Source: DASPJR01 sp035628505
Lineage (GTDB): Bacteria > Planctomycetota > SZUA-567 > H5-PLA8
Reading direction: 5' to 3'
Length of the DNA stretch: 54,770 nt
Assembly: GCA_035628505.1 (NCBI GenBank)
Contig: DASPJR010000036.1
Span: forward strand, 1 to 54,770
A program made the translations under genes and the position numbers. The notes under the pieces are model-generated. The model saw only the letters and a list, made by a program, of their open reading frames with translations, made no database searches and was not told the DNA's origin. This document shows positions 8,356-18,260 of this stretch, piece by piece (the stretch's first letter is position 1; every line of letters begins with the position of its first letter).

Positions 8356-11300
8356 AGAGCCACTTGCACGGCTTGTGTCTGCTATGCGCACTCTTTATTG
8401 CGGCGTACGCGCACGCTGAAGAGCCCGATGGCCGCGTTCAGCTGCTGATCCGCGCCGATCCCAAGGGCGCCGCGAAACTGTCATTTCAGTGGACTCAGCT
8501 TGAAGGCCCGCCCGTCAAAATCGCCAATCCCACCGCCGGAAAATTCGAAAACGGCAAGTGGGTCAGCGACACGTATTTTATTCCGACCGAGCCCGGCAAA
8601 TACGTCTTTGAAATCAGCGTAAGAAACGAAGATGGCGAAGAGACCAAGGGACGCATCGTCCGCGTCGTTGATCCGCCGGCTGCGCCGCCCGTCGCTGTAG
8701 CCGGAAAGGACCAGCTCGATAAAAAAGTCGGCGAGATCGTGCGCGTCAACGGCGTGAGCAGCAAAGCCGCAGACGGACGCAAGATCGAAGAGTGGAAATG
8801 GACGCTGATTGACTCGCCCGAAAAGTTCAAGCCGCTCGATCCCAAGCTGCTGAAAGAACGCGCTTTCGACTTTAAAGCGACGCATGCGGGCAACTATCAT
8901 TTCCAGCTGGTCGTCTCCGACGGCAAACGCTGGAGCGAGCCGTCGCAGATGATGATCACCGTCAAGCCCGACAGTGTCCCGCCGAAGATCGAAGTCAGTG
9001 AAGAGCCGCCGAAAAAAGCCGAGCTGCCCGAGCCGCCGAAGATCGTCGAGCGCAAGAAGCCAGAGGTGAAAGTCGTTGTCGATCCCGGCAGGACGGTGAA
9101 GCTCGGCGAGCTGCTGATCCTCGATGGCTCCAGAACGATCGTCGAAGAGAGCGCCAAGCCGGAGTTCTACTGGCGCACCGAGCGTGGTTTCGTGCGCGGC
9201 CTTGCCGCCGACAAATCGCGGCCGTTCTCCAAGAACCGCAGCGACGTGATGAACTACCCCGTCTGGAACTGCAAGCCCGACGCGCCGGGTGAGTACGCGT
9301 TTGTGCTCGAAGTCACGACGTATGACGAGACGGGCAAGAACCAGGTCCGTACCGAAAGCGCCCCCGTGGTTTTCACTGTGACCGCGCCGCCGCCGCCGAA
9401 AGTCGAGCCGGCGCCAGTCGCCGAAGCCGATCCGAAACCGCCGAAGACAAAATCGGTTGCCGAAGAACGTGCTACTACGGTAACCCCGCCGGACGAAAAG
9501 CCGCCGGTCGCGGTCGCACCGCCCAAAGAAACTCCCAAGCCGCCGAAAGAAGAACCCAAGCCTGAGGTAAAGAAGAATCACAATCCGCCGCCGGTGGCGA
9601 AAATCTTCGCCGAGCGGACCACGGTTGAAATCGGCGAGACGGTCAAACTCGATGGAACGCGCAGCAAGGATCCCAATGGCGAGAAACTCGAATACATCTG
9701 GGGCCCCGTGCCCGGCAAGCGCGCGCCGAAATCATGGGCCGGCAAGGACGGCCCGCAGGTGGAATTCCGCGCCGAGGAGGAAGGCGAATACCACATCGCG
9801 CTGATCGTCAAAGCCGGCGATGCCTTCAGCGAGCCCGCGCAGATCGCCATCACCGTCGGCCCCGCCAACCAGGCTCCCAAGATCCGCATGCCCAAGTCGA
9901 TCGAAGGACTGATCGGCGAACAGATCCGCATCGAAGCCGACGCCGTCGATCCCGAGAACGATCCGATGACCTACAAGTGGGTCTCGATCGATCCGCCCAA
10001 CCTGGTAATGAAAGACCAGAAGGGCAATGACATGTCGATCAATCCCGCCCTGGTCTTCGTTCCCGCGCGCGCTGGAACGTACGTGTTTAAGGTGACGGTC
10101 ACCGATTCTCACGGCGCCAGCGACAGCTCGCAGGTGATGATCGGAATCAAGGAACGCATCAACCGTCCGCCGGTCGCGATCATCGATGGGCCGAAGACCG
10201 CGTCGGTCGGTGAACGCGTGCGCCTCTCGGCAGTCCGCTCGACAGATCCTGAAAAGAAGACGCTCACGTACACCTGGACGCAGGAAGTGCAGCCCGGCGA
10301 TCCGGTGATTCCCGGCGACATGCCGAAAGAGAAAGACAAGATGTGGGAGTTCATTCCCACCGTCGCCGGCCGCTACCTCGTCAGCCTTGTGGTCTCAGAC
10401 GGCATCAACAAGAGCGACCCGGAACGCTTTGAGCTTAACGTCACGGTCAACAATAATGCTCCGATCGCACACATCACCGGACCAGCCGGCGGACGCGTGA
10501 TTATCGGCGAAACGATGGTGCTTGACGGTTCGGCGTCCTCGGATCCGGAAAACGACAAACTCTCGTACAAGTGGCGCCTGCTGCCGGGGAAGATTCAGCT
10601 GGAGCTCACCGACGCGGACCAGCCCAAATGCTCGATTAAAGCAACTGCGCTGGGCTCCGCGCGTGTGGAACTGGTCGTCACCGACGGCACGACCACGAGC
10701 GAGCCGGCATTGTTCGATGTTCATGTGGGGCGTCAGAACGCAAAGCCCGTCGCGAAGATCACTGCGCCCGATGTCGCGCGCGTCGGCTCATACCTGGAAC
10801 TCAGCGCCGCCGAAAGCACGGATGCGGATGGTGATGAACTCAACTACATCTGGTCGCAGACGGCCGAGGGCGGTCCGGAGATTGGCGTACGCGGCAAGGA
10901 CCTGCGAAAGAAGACGCTCAAGTTCCGCGCCGACAAGCCGGGCACGTACGTCATTAATCTGGAAGTGGTTGACTCGGAGCTGATGAAGAGCGATCCGGTC
11001 TCGCACAAGATCGAGGTCAAGGGCGCCAACAAGCCTCCGCGCGCCGTTGCTTCGCGCGTTGGTATCGAGCCGATCGTCGCGGGCGGTGAAGTCAAGCTCA
11101 GCGGCCGCGGCAGCCTCGATCCGGAAGGCTCGCCGCTCACGTACAAATGGAAACAGATCACTGGCGCCGCGCTGGAATTGCCGGCCGAGCAGGGTGAAAT
11201 TCTCAACATCGTTCCCAAGGAATCGGGGCTCTACGAATTCGACCTGATCGTCAGCGACGGTGACAACGAAAGCGCGCCGGCCAAGGTGGCGTTCTCCGTG

Positions 11301-12746
11301 CGCGGCCCGAACAATGTTCCGGTCGCGGTGATTGCCGACGTCGTCTCCGGCGAAATCGGCGAGCGCATCACGCTCGACGGCAGCGCCTCACGCGATGGCG
11401 ACGGCGACAAGCTCGAATACCGCTGGACGCAGATCTCCGGTCCGGAAGCGAAGTTCGCCTGGCGCGGCCAGGGCAAAGCAAAGACTGAAGTGGTTCTGCC
11501 GAAAGACGACGAGTACGTCTTTGAGCTGAAAGTGTTCGACGGCAAGGAATGGAGCGAGCCGCGCAAAGTTGTCGTGAAGCCGCGCGCGCCGAACATTCCG
11601 CCGCTGGCCGCCGTGCTTCTGCCGCAGCTTCGCACCGAAGAGAATGTCGAGACGATTCTCGATGCCACGCCCTCCAGCGATCCCGACAAGGGACCGCACG
11701 CACTCAGCTACAGCTGGCGCCAGACCGGCGGACCGCGGCAGCAGCTGCAGAGCGAAGGGGCGCTCGCGAAATTCACGCCGCAGCGCGCCGGCACGTACAC
11801 GTTTGAAGTCAAAGTCTCCGACGGCAAGAACGAAAGCACGCCTGCGGCTGTCCAGGTCGACGTGCTGAAAGCCGGTACGCTGCCCGTAGCAGTCGCCGAG
11901 GCGGCGCCGAATCCAATCAAGGCCTGCCCCAAGGGCGTAGCCAATCCCGATCCGAGCTACACGTTGATCCTCGACGGCCGCAAGAGCCACTCCAAGGCCG
12001 GCGCGCTGACCTATTCGTGGAAGCAGGCCGGCGGTGTCGATTTGCGGCTCAATCCCGCATCCCTGACACGTGACCGTGTCGGTCTGCGCGTGTTCATCCC
12101 GGGCATGTACCGCTTCATGCTGGTCGTTTCCGACGGACAGAACACGAGCATGCCTGCTTATGTGGATGTGAAGGTTATCGACGGCAACGAATCGACGGCC
12201 AAGCCGGCGACCTCGGAAGACTCCGAGTCCAAAGCGCGCGCTCCAGCGGCGCGTGAACCGGCGAAGACGACCGTGAAGGAGCAGAGCAATGCTGACAAGC
12301 CTGAGTCTGCGCCAGTGGCTGAAAAGTCCAACGCTGCGCCGACCGTAAAGGAGAGCGCCAACGAAGGCCTGCTGCTGCCGCCGCCGAAAGGTTCCAGCGC
12401 AGCGGCCTCAGAGCCCCCTGAAAAAACAGAAGCTCAGCGCGCCATCTCGGAACTGGCTCAAAAAGTGGACCCCGAAGCCGAACGCCAGCTGATCGCCGCG
12501 CTTTCCAATGAGGACAAGGAAATCCGCAGCACGGCAGCCGCTGCGCTGTACCGGCGCGGCATCAACAGCATTCCGGCGCTGATCGGAGTGCTCGAAAGCG
12601 GCGATGCGCTCGCCCGCAAGGAAGCGCACTGGGCGTTGCGCGAGCTGACGCACGAAACGATTGAAATGAACGCCGACAAATGGAAGAAATGGTGGGCGGC
12701 GCAGCCGGCTTCGAAAAGCATTCCCATGCCCGTGTCGGATAAATAA
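8352..12746 (+). CDS. Giant secreted PKD/Ig-repeat protein with a C-terminal HEAT-like domain
   Basis: A 1464-residue exported protein. Residues 1-22 are a signal peptide (LCLLCALFIAAYAHA). About twelve Ig-like PKD units follow, recognisable by repeats of N-x-PPVA, GE-x-V-x-L-DG, S-x-DP-x-G-x-x-L-x-Y-x-W and a closing Y-x-F-x-L-x-V-SDG. A Pro/Lys-rich linker at about 345-407 separates the first three units from the rest. After a low-complexity segment (about 1280-1370) comes a short HEAT-like helical repeat at about 1373-1455 (IRSTAAAALYRRGINSIPALIG). PKD repeats are known extracellular spacers or adhesive modules. No catalytic domain is visible. It overlaps the zinc-ribbon gene by ATGA. Confidence 0.88.
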   Translation: MKSHLHGLCLLCALFIAAYAHAEEPDGRVQLLIRADPKGAAKLSFQWTQLEGPPVKIANPTAGKFENGKWVSDTYFIPTEPGKYVFEISVRNEDGEETKGRIVRVVDPPAAPPVAVAGKDQLDKKVGEIVRVNGVSSKAADGRKIEEWKWTLIDSPEKFKPLDPKLLKERAFDFKATHAGNYHFQLVVSDGKRWSEPSQMMITVKPDSVPPKIEVSEEPPKKAELPEPPKIVERKKPEVKVVVDPGRTVKLGELLILDGSRTIVEESAKPEFYWRTERGFVRGLAADKSRPFSKNRSDVMNYPVWNCKPDAPGEYAFVLEVTTYDETGKNQVRTESAPVVFTVTAPPPPKVEPAPVAEADPKPPKTKSVAEERATTVTPPDEKPPVAVAPPKETPKPPKEEPKPEVKKNHNPPPVAKIFAERTTVEIGETVKLDGTRSKDPNGEKLEYIWGPVPGKRAPKSWAGKDGPQVEFRAEEEGEYHIALIVKAGDAFSEPAQIAITVGPANQAPKIRMPKSIEGLIGEQIRIEADAVDPENDPMTYKWVSIDPPNLVMKDQKGNDMSINPALVFVPARAGTYVFKVTVTDSHGASDSSQVMIGIKERINRPPVAIIDGPKTASVGERVRLSAVRSTDPEKKTLTYTWTQEVQPGDPVIPGDMPKEKDKMWEFIPTVAGRYLVSLVVSDGINKSDPERFELNVTVNNNAPIAHITGPAGGRVIIGETMVLDGSASSDPENDKLSYKWRLLPGKIQLELTDADQPKCSIKATALGSARVELVVTDGTTTSEPALFDVHVGRQNAKPVAKITAPDVARVGSYLELSAAESTDADGDELNYIWSQTAEGGPEIGVRGKDLRKKTLKFRADKPGTYVINLEVVDSELMKSDPVSHKIEVKGANKPPRAVASRVGIEPIVAGGEVKLSGRGSLDPEGSPLTYKWKQITGAALELPAEQGEILNIVPKESGLYEFDLIVSDGDNESAPAKVAFSVRGPNNVPVAVIADVVSGEIGERITLDGSASRDGDGDKLEYRWTQISGPEAKFAWRGQGKAKTEVVLPKDDEYVFELKVFDGKEWSEPRKVVVKPRAPNIPPLAAVLLPQLRTEENVETILDATPSSDPDKGPHALSYSWRQTGGPRQQLQSEGALAKFTPQRAGTYTFEVKVSDGKNESTPAAVQVDVLKAGTLPVAVAEAAPNPIKACPKGVANPDPSYTLILDGRKSHSKAGALTYSWKQAGGVDLRLNPASLTRDRVGLRVFIPGMYRFMLVVSDGQNTSMPAYVDVKVIDGNESTAKPATSEDSESKARAPAAREPAKTTVKEQSNADKPESAPVAEKSNAAPTVKESANEGLLLPPPKGSSAAASEPPEKTEAQRAISELAQKVDPEAERQLIAALSNEDKEIRSTAAAALYRRGINSIPALIGVLESGDALARKEAHWALRELTHETIEMNADKWKKWWAAQPASKSIPMPVSDK

Positions 12747-12792
12747 TCTCACCGGCCTTCGGTTCTGAATCCTTCAGCGCGAGGCGTCGACC

Positions 12793-15360
12793 GTGTCAGA
12801 CTCCGCGGCTCCTGACGATGTCCTCGCGACTGAACAGCCCCGTTCAGATACGCACACCTTCAACCGCCGCCGGCCGCTCTTCTGGCTGGCGCTCGCCTTC
12901 TGCGCGGGAATCGCGCTCGACGCGGCGGCCGCACCACGGCTTGCCACCGCCGGCAGCCTGCTGCTTGCAACTCTCGGCGGATCGCTGCTGATTATTCTTT
13001 CCAGACGCCGTGTCGAAACAGAAGAACCGAAGCAGGCAAGCCGCGTGTTCGCCTGCGCCCTGATGCTCGCCGTTGTGGCCGGACTTTTTACGCATGCCAC
13101 GCGTGCGCGCATTCTGCCGGCGGATGATATTTCGCGGCGCACCACCGCGCAGCCTTCCTTTGTCACGATCCGCGGATGCGTGCTCGACGCGGCGGACACG
13201 CGTTCTGAAAAGCGCCGCACCTGGACGATCGACGTGGACGCGCTCGGCGAGACAACGCAGTCCCTGAATCCAGCCTCCGGCCGCGTACGCGTGAACTGCA
13301 GTCTAAACGAAAGCAGCGCTACCATCGCTGAGGGCGACACCATCGCCTGCCGCGTGCGGCTGGAAGCTCCGCCCGAGCACACGCTGCCGGACGGCTTTGA
13401 CGTTTCGGCGTGGCTGCGCGGCCAGGGCGTTTACCGCGTGGGGGAAGTTTTTCCTGCGAGCATCGAGCAGCAGCCGGCGCGCTGGTGGCGCGTCGATCTG
13501 CGGCTGCGCCGCGCAGGCGCGCAGTTGAGCGCGCGGCTGGCCGAACTGATGGCTCCGTGGAGCATCCATAATCGCGAGCCGGGCAGCCAGGCAGCGATGT
13601 TGAACGCGCTGCTGTTTGGCCGCCGCGAGCGGCTCGACGTATCGGACCGTGAAGCCTTTGCCGTGAACGGCACGGCGCATCTACTGGCCATCAGCGGACT
13701 GCAGATCCAGTTTCTCGCAGGAATCGGCTTTTTTGGCGCCGCCTTCCTGGGACTCTCGCGCCGCCGTGCCGCGCTCGCGGTGCTGATTCTGACGTGTGTG
13801 TACTGCGCTCTGGCCGGTGCGGACGCCCCGGTGCTGCGCGCGACTCTTATGATTTCGCTTTATCTCGCCGCCGTAGTCCTGCACCGCGAACCGGACATGC
13901 TGAATGTGCTCGGCGCCTCGGCGCTGCTGAACCTTGCGCTTGCTCCGGCTGAGCTTTTCAGCGCGGGGTTTCAGCTGTCGTACGTCGCCGTCGCGGCGCT
14001 GATCACCCTTTACCCGGCACTCGATGACGCCTGGCGTGCGTGGCGCGCTGAGCGGCTGGGTCCGCAGAGCATGACGCCGCTTCTGACAGAGCCCGCGCCA
14101 TACGCGAAATACTCCGAGGCGCTGCGTCAGTTGATCTTCGTATCGCTGATTGCATGGCTGGCGACTGCTCCGATCGTGGCGTGGCACATGGGACGTTTCT
14201 CGACGCTGAGCCTCTTCGTGAATCTGCTCACGGTACCCTGGAGCAGCGTGTGCATGATGCTCGGAATCGCCGTCCTGATCGTCAGCGTGTTCTCGGCGAG
14301 CGCCGCAAGCCTGGCGGCTTTTCCCGCCTTCGCCGGAATTGCGCTTCTGCAGATTGTCAACGACGTGCTCGCGCGCATTCCGGCAGCCGCAATCGATCTG
14401 CCCGCTCCCGCCTGGCCGCTGCTGCTCGTTTACGCGGCGGTGCTCGGCTGGATCTGGCTGGAGCGCGGCCGCGAAGCCACGTTCCGGCGCGTGTGCATCC
14501 TCTTTCCCGCGTGCCTGCTGCTTCTTCTCGCAGGCGTTTTCTTCCGGGAAGCGCCTGCCGCGCCGAGCGTGACGTTCCTGGATCTCAAGCGCGGCCGCGC
14601 GGCTTTGGTGGAGTCGCCCGCCGGCGGCGCTGCGCTGATCGACGCCGGCGCGCGCGGACAGGGTTTGCAGCTTTCACAGTTGCTCCGCCGAAGAGGTATC
14701 ACGCGGCTGGAGATGCTGGTGATCACGTCGGATTCGCCCGAGGCGCTCGACGGCGCCACGGATCTGCTCAAGCATGTGCCGGCGCAACGCGTGATTCTTC
14801 CCCGCGGCACCATGGCGCGCAACGAGCGGCGCGAGCTCGAAAAATATCTGCACACGCGAGGCGTTCCTTTCGGTCCGCCGCAGATGGACAAGTCGCTACG
14901 CGGTCCGGGTGAAGTGCTGTGGGAATTCTGCGATGACGGCCCGCCCGGCGGCGAAGCGGTGCGCTCCGAAACGGCGCTGTGCGTGCGCGTGAGCGTGCCC
15001 GGCACGCGCGTGCTGTTCGTCGAAGCGCGCTCAAACGCGGCGCTGCAACGCTTGACGCAGAACGCGCGCGAGAAAGCGCTGGAGGCCGAGATCGTGCGCG
15101 TCTTCCCGGGCGATTCCGGGCGCTGGCCGGAACAGCTAGCGAGCCTTGTGCGGCAAAGCGGCTGCCGTGCCGTCATCGCCGGCTCGTCAGCTGATCCGGA
15201 AGAAGTGCTGGGCCTGGATCTGGCGCAGCTGAGCCAGGCGATGCAGATCCGCCTGCTTTCTCCCGTGCGCTCGGGTTCGCTGCGCATCCACGCCGACACG
15301 GGTGTAGCAATACATACGTTGCAGGCCTTCCGCAATGGCACCTGGGCGGATGTGCCGTGA
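12793..15360 (+). CDS. comEC: ComEC/Rec2-family DNA uptake channel with a degenerate nuclease domain
   Basis: An 855-residue polytopic membrane protein. Residues about 30-250 hold the N-terminal membrane segments and OB-like domain. The competence domain (about 265-560) has the hallmark LLFGRRERLDVSD and AHLLAISGLQIQF. Residues about 590-855 align with the metallo-beta-lactamase-like domain of ComEC, but the VGQGD-type motif reads DLKRGRAAL and the metal motif (normally HxHxDH) reads SDSPEALDG, so the metal ligands are gone. ComEC is known to carry transforming DNA across the inner membrane. The intact channel supports that role, while the outer nuclease is probably inactive. The start is a GTG with no clear ribosome-binding site. 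Confidence 0.87.
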   Translation: MSDSAAPDDVLATEQPRSDTHTFNRRRPLFWLALAFCAGIALDAAAAPRLATAGSLLLATLGGSLLIILSRRRVETEEPKQASRVFACALMLAVVAGLFTHATRARILPADDISRRTTAQPSFVTIRGCVLDAADTRSEKRRTWTIDVDALGETTQSLNPASGRVRVNCSLNESSATIAEGDTIACRVRLEAPPEHTLPDGFDVSAWLRGQGVYRVGEVFPASIEQQPARWWRVDLRLRRAGAQLSARLAELMAPWSIHNREPGSQAAMLNALLFGRRERLDVSDREAFAVNGTAHLLAISGLQIQFLAGIGFFGAAFLGLSRRRAALAVLILTCVYCALAGADAPVLRATLMISLYLAAVVLHREPDMLNVLGASALLNLALAPAELFSAGFQLSYVAVAALITLYPALDDAWRAWRAERLGPQSMTPLLTEPAPYAKYSEALRQLIFVSLIAWLATAPIVAWHMGRFSTLSLFVNLLTVPWSSVCMMLGIAVLIVSVFSASAASLAAFPAFAGIALLQIVNDVLARIPAAAIDLPAPAWPLLLVYAAVLGWIWLERGREATFRRVCILFPACLLLLLAGVFFREAPAAPSVTFLDLKRGRAALVESPAGGAALIDAGARGQGLQLSQLLRRRGITRLEMLVITSDSPEALDGATDLLKHVPAQRVILPRGTMARNERRELEKYLHTRGVPFGPPQMDKSLRGPGEVLWEFCDDGPPGGEAVRSETALCVRVSVPGTRVLFVEARSNAALQRLTQNAREKALEAEIVRVFPGDSGRWPEQLASLVRQSGCRAVIAGSSADPEEVLGLDLAQLSQAMQIRLLSPVRSGSLRIHADTGVAIHTLQAFRNGTWADVP

Positions 15361-15383
15361 TGCGTCCTTTCCGGAGTTGCTGA

Positions 15384-17333
15384 ATGAGACTGATAGCTTT
15401 GCTGATGCTCGGCCTCTGCGGCATTGTGTGCGCAGAAGACGTGAAGCGCGGTGAGTGGAATGGCTACGAAAAACACGAATTTGCCGTAAATGGCCGCAAG
15501 GCCTTCGTCGTCCTGCCAAAAACCGCGGCAGAGGGAAAGCCTTGGATCTGGCGCACTGAATTCTTCGGGCATGAGCCGCAGGGTGATCTGGCGCTGCTGG
15601 CCAGAGGGTTTCACGCCGCGTGCATCGACATGCAGAACATGTACGGCGCGCCGGTGGCGATGGGACACATGGATGCGTTTTACGCTCACCTCGTCAAAAA
15701 CTACGGGCTCGCTCCGAAAACGGTGCTGGAGGGCTTCAGCCGCGGCGGCCTGTTCGCGTTCAACTGGGCTGCGAAAAATCCGGAAAAGGTCGCGGCGCTT
15801 TATGTCGACGCTCCCGTCTGCGATTTCAAGAGCTGGCCCGGCGGCAAAGGAAAAGGGAAGGGCAGCGCGAGCGATTGGAAGCGCTGCCTCGAGGTTTACG
15901 GCCTGAGCGAAGAGCAGGCGCTGGCGTACAAGCTCAATCCTGTCGACAATCTCGCGCCGATCGCTGCGGCAAAGATTCCGATTCTTTCTGTCTGCGGTGA
16001 GACCGACGATGTGGTTCCCTTCGCCGAAAACACGCGCCTGGTAGAAGAACGTTACAAACAGCTTGGCGGGCCGATAACCGTGATCGCCAAGCCGCACTGC
16101 AATCACCACCCTCACAGCCTGAAAGATCCCACCCGTATTGTGAATTTCATCCTGCAGAACACCGGCCACACCACGCTGATCACCGATCAGCCGCAGACAC
16201 CGTACGGCTATGACTACTACGCTCTGCGCGCCGGGCTGAATAATTCACGCGTGAAATTCGAGAAAGGCGGACAGGCCCGCGTCGCATTCCTGGGCGGATC
16301 AATCACGAACATGAAAGGCTGGCGCGATCTGGTCTGCGCCGAACTGCAGCGCCGCTTTCCGAACACGACGTTCGACTTCATCAACGCGGGCATTCCGTCC
16401 ACTGGATCGACGCCTGGCGCGTTCCGCTTCGCGCGGGATGTCCTCGGCCGCGGCCCAGTGGATCTGCTCTTTGAAGAGGCGGCGGTGAATGACGACACCA
16501 ACGGCTTCACGCCGGTGGAGCAGATCCGCGGTATGGAAGGGATCGTGCGGCAGGCGCGGCTGGCCAATCCTGAGATGGACGTGGTGTTGCTGCATTTCGT
16601 TGATCCGGGAAAAATCGCGGAGTACAACGCGGGCAAAGTGCCGGTGGTCATCGCCAATCACGACAAAGTCGCGGAGCATTACGGCGCGCCGTCGATCAAC
16701 CTCGCGCGCGAAGTTGCCGAGCGCATTCATGCCGGCGAGTTCACGTGGGCCGGCGATTTCAAGAACCTTCATCCGAGCCCATTCGGCCATAAACTGTATG
16801 CCGAGTCCATCAAGCGACTCTTTGACGCCGCGTGGAAGAATGCGCCCGGGCCTGTAAAGCCGCATGCGCTGCCGCAGCCGCTCGACGGGCAAAGTTATTT
16901 CGCGGGACGGCTGGTGGAATTGAATGCGGCGACATTCGACGCGGGCTGGTCGATCGATCCGAGCTGGAAGCCGAACGAAAAGATCGGAACGCGCGAAGGA
17001 TTCGTCAATGTTCCGATGCTCGTCGCCGAAAAACCGGGCGCGACGCTAAAGCTGAAATTTGAGGGCACGGCCGCGGGAATCTTTGTAGCAGCCGGGCCGG
17101 ACGCAGGCAGCGTGGAGTACAGCATCGACGGAGGCGCCTGGGCGACGCGCGATCTGTTCACGGCCTGGAGCACCGGACTGCATTTGCCGTGGGCGTACGT
17201 GCTGGCCGCTGAACTTTCTCCCGGCGAGCACGAGCTGGAATTGCGCGTGGCGGAGACCGCCAACTCGAAGAGCAAAGGCCATGCGGTCCGGATCGTTCAC
17301 TTCCTGGTGAATGGAAGCGCTGTGAAGAAGTGA
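15384..17333 (+). CDS. Exported fusion of an alpha/beta hydrolase and an SGNH esterase
   Basis: A 649-residue secreted protein; the signal peptide is MRLIALLMLGLCGIVCA. The N-terminal half is an alpha/beta hydrolase with nucleophile elbow GFSRGG (Ser119), an acid in GETDDVVP and a His-rich loop KPHCNHHPH. From about residue 300 an SGNH/GDSL esterase follows: GGSIT (Ser, block I), NAGIPSTGS (Gly, block II), AAVNDD (Asn, block III) and NLHPSPFGH (Asp/His block V). The last 130 residues form a beta-sandwich-like tail. Such architecture fits deacetylation or de-esterification of polysaccharides, although the substrate is not shown. It begins 23 bases after comEC with a CGGAG site. Confidence 0.82.
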   Translation: MRLIALLMLGLCGIVCAEDVKRGEWNGYEKHEFAVNGRKAFVVLPKTAAEGKPWIWRTEFFGHEPQGDLALLARGFHAACIDMQNMYGAPVAMGHMDAFYAHLVKNYGLAPKTVLEGFSRGGLFAFNWAAKNPEKVAALYVDAPVCDFKSWPGGKGKGKGSASDWKRCLEVYGLSEEQALAYKLNPVDNLAPIAAAKIPILSVCGETDDVVPFAENTRLVEERYKQLGGPITVIAKPHCNHHPHSLKDPTRIVNFILQNTGHTTLITDQPQTPYGYDYYALRAGLNNSRVKFEKGGQARVAFLGGSITNMKGWRDLVCAELQRRFPNTTFDFINAGIPSTGSTPGAFRFARDVLGRGPVDLLFEEAAVNDDTNGFTPVEQIRGMEGIVRQARLANPEMDVVLLHFVDPGKIAEYNAGKVPVVIANHDKVAEHYGAPSINLAREVAERIHAGEFTWAGDFKNLHPSPFGHKLYAESIKRLFDAAWKNAPGPVKPHALPQPLDGQSYFAGRLVELNAATFDAGWSIDPSWKPNEKIGTREGFVNVPMLVAEKPGATLKLKFEGTAAGIFVAAGPDAGSVEYSIDGGAWATRDLFTAWSTGLHLPWAYVLAAELSPGEHELELRVAETANSKSKGHAVRIVHFLVNGSAVKK

Positions 17334-17351
17334 CGGGCGCGGCGGCTTCGC

Positions 17352-17576
17352 TCAGCTTTTCAGAACAGCAGTCTGCTCGGCGGCGTAGGTGAATTCGGTT
17401 TCGACATCTCCGTTGCGGGCGTGCACGATGATTTTTGACGGACGATTGGCTTGCGCCAGCGCCTTGGCATGATTGACCGCCTCATGCTTCTGATTGAAGC
17501 TGCTTAGTCCGCGATCGGGGCCTTCGGTATTGACGCGCCAGAGAGTTTCGTTCTGCTGAATGTGGTAGACGTTCAT
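17352..17576 (-). CDS. DUF2188-type small protein
   Basis: A 74-residue protein ending HARNGDVETEFTYAAEQTAVLKS. The core pattern (W-x-V-x-x-E-G, then EAVNHAKALA and SKIIVHARNG) matches DUF2188, a small domain of unknown function. The start follows an AAAAGG site. It is cytosolic by the lack of any signal peptide. It reads leftward and converges on the hydrolase fusion. Confidence 0.75.
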   Translation of the reverse strand: MNVYHIQQNETLWRVNTEGPDRGLSSFNQKHEAVNHAKALAQANRPSKIIVHARNGDVETEFTYAAEQTAVLKS

Positions 17577-17620
17577 GGCCTTTTTGATTTCTGTTCCCGT
17601 GTTGTTCCCGTAGTCGCGGC

Positions 17621-18103
17621 TTAAAACTCTTCGTCGCCGCGCGGAAGTTTTGGTTTTGAAGTGCCCTGTGCCGGCGGCGACACTTCCTTGGCTTTAACCG
17701 CGTTGGCTTCCTGTTCCTTCTCCCGTTTTAACTTCGATTTGCCCGTGTACACCTCAATTTTTGAGACTGTAATTCCGTTGGCGCCGCTGACGCCAAGGAT
17801 CTCTACCTTTGTCCGCTCGCGTGAAAGATCGGCGATCTGCTTTGCGACGTCACCCTTTGCAAACAGATGCACGGCCTTGCGTTCGTCAACGATTTCGAAC
17901 TTTTTCGGGAAGACGACAAAGGAGGCAATTACATTTTCCGGAGCGTCTTTCGGTTTGGCCAGCAGCAGCCCACGAAACGCTTCTTCCTCCTGCTTTGCTT
18001 CCGGCTTGTTCTCGGCGGCTTTTGGCGCTTCTCCGGCCGAAACACTGCCGGCCAGGAGTGCCGCTAATACGAACGCCCCTATCGAGCCTGTCCTGCGCTT
18101 CAT
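17621..18103 (-). CDS. Small secreted protein of unknown function
   Basis: A 160-residue protein. I prefer the ATG at 18103 over one at 18115 because GAGGTG lies five bases upstream. The signal peptide ends LLAGSVSAGE. The mature part starts with a charged Lys/Glu segment, then one compact domain of about 85 residues (LLLAKPKDAPENVIASF through SKIEVYTGK), and ends in a Lys/Pro-rich tail. I recognise no family. It lies upstream of the DUF2188 gene on the same strand, 44 bases away. Confidence 0.65.
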   Translation of the reverse strand: MKRRTGSIGAFVLAALLAGSVSAGEAPKAAENKPEAKQEEEAFRGLLLAKPKDAPENVIASFVVFPKKFEIVDERKAVHLFAKGDVAKQIADLSRERTKVEILGVSGANGITVSKIEVYTGKSKLKREKEQEANAVKAKEVSPPAQGTSKPKLPRGDEEF

Positions 18104-18260
18104 TCTGCACCTCATTTGTTGACAGCCTGTAGTTTACCTCACCGCCGCCGCAGTGCCAGCGTCACAATTAGACGCTTTAGCCCAGCGCGGATTCATAGTT
18201 TGCAGGCTGAAAATGGCGCCGGATTGCGTACGCTGGTGGCTCGTGAATGTGAGACCCGTG

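Noticed and set aside
14718..14760. Active metal-dependent nuclease in ComEC
   Set aside because: The required His and Asp residues are absent from the motif; only the fold appears kept.
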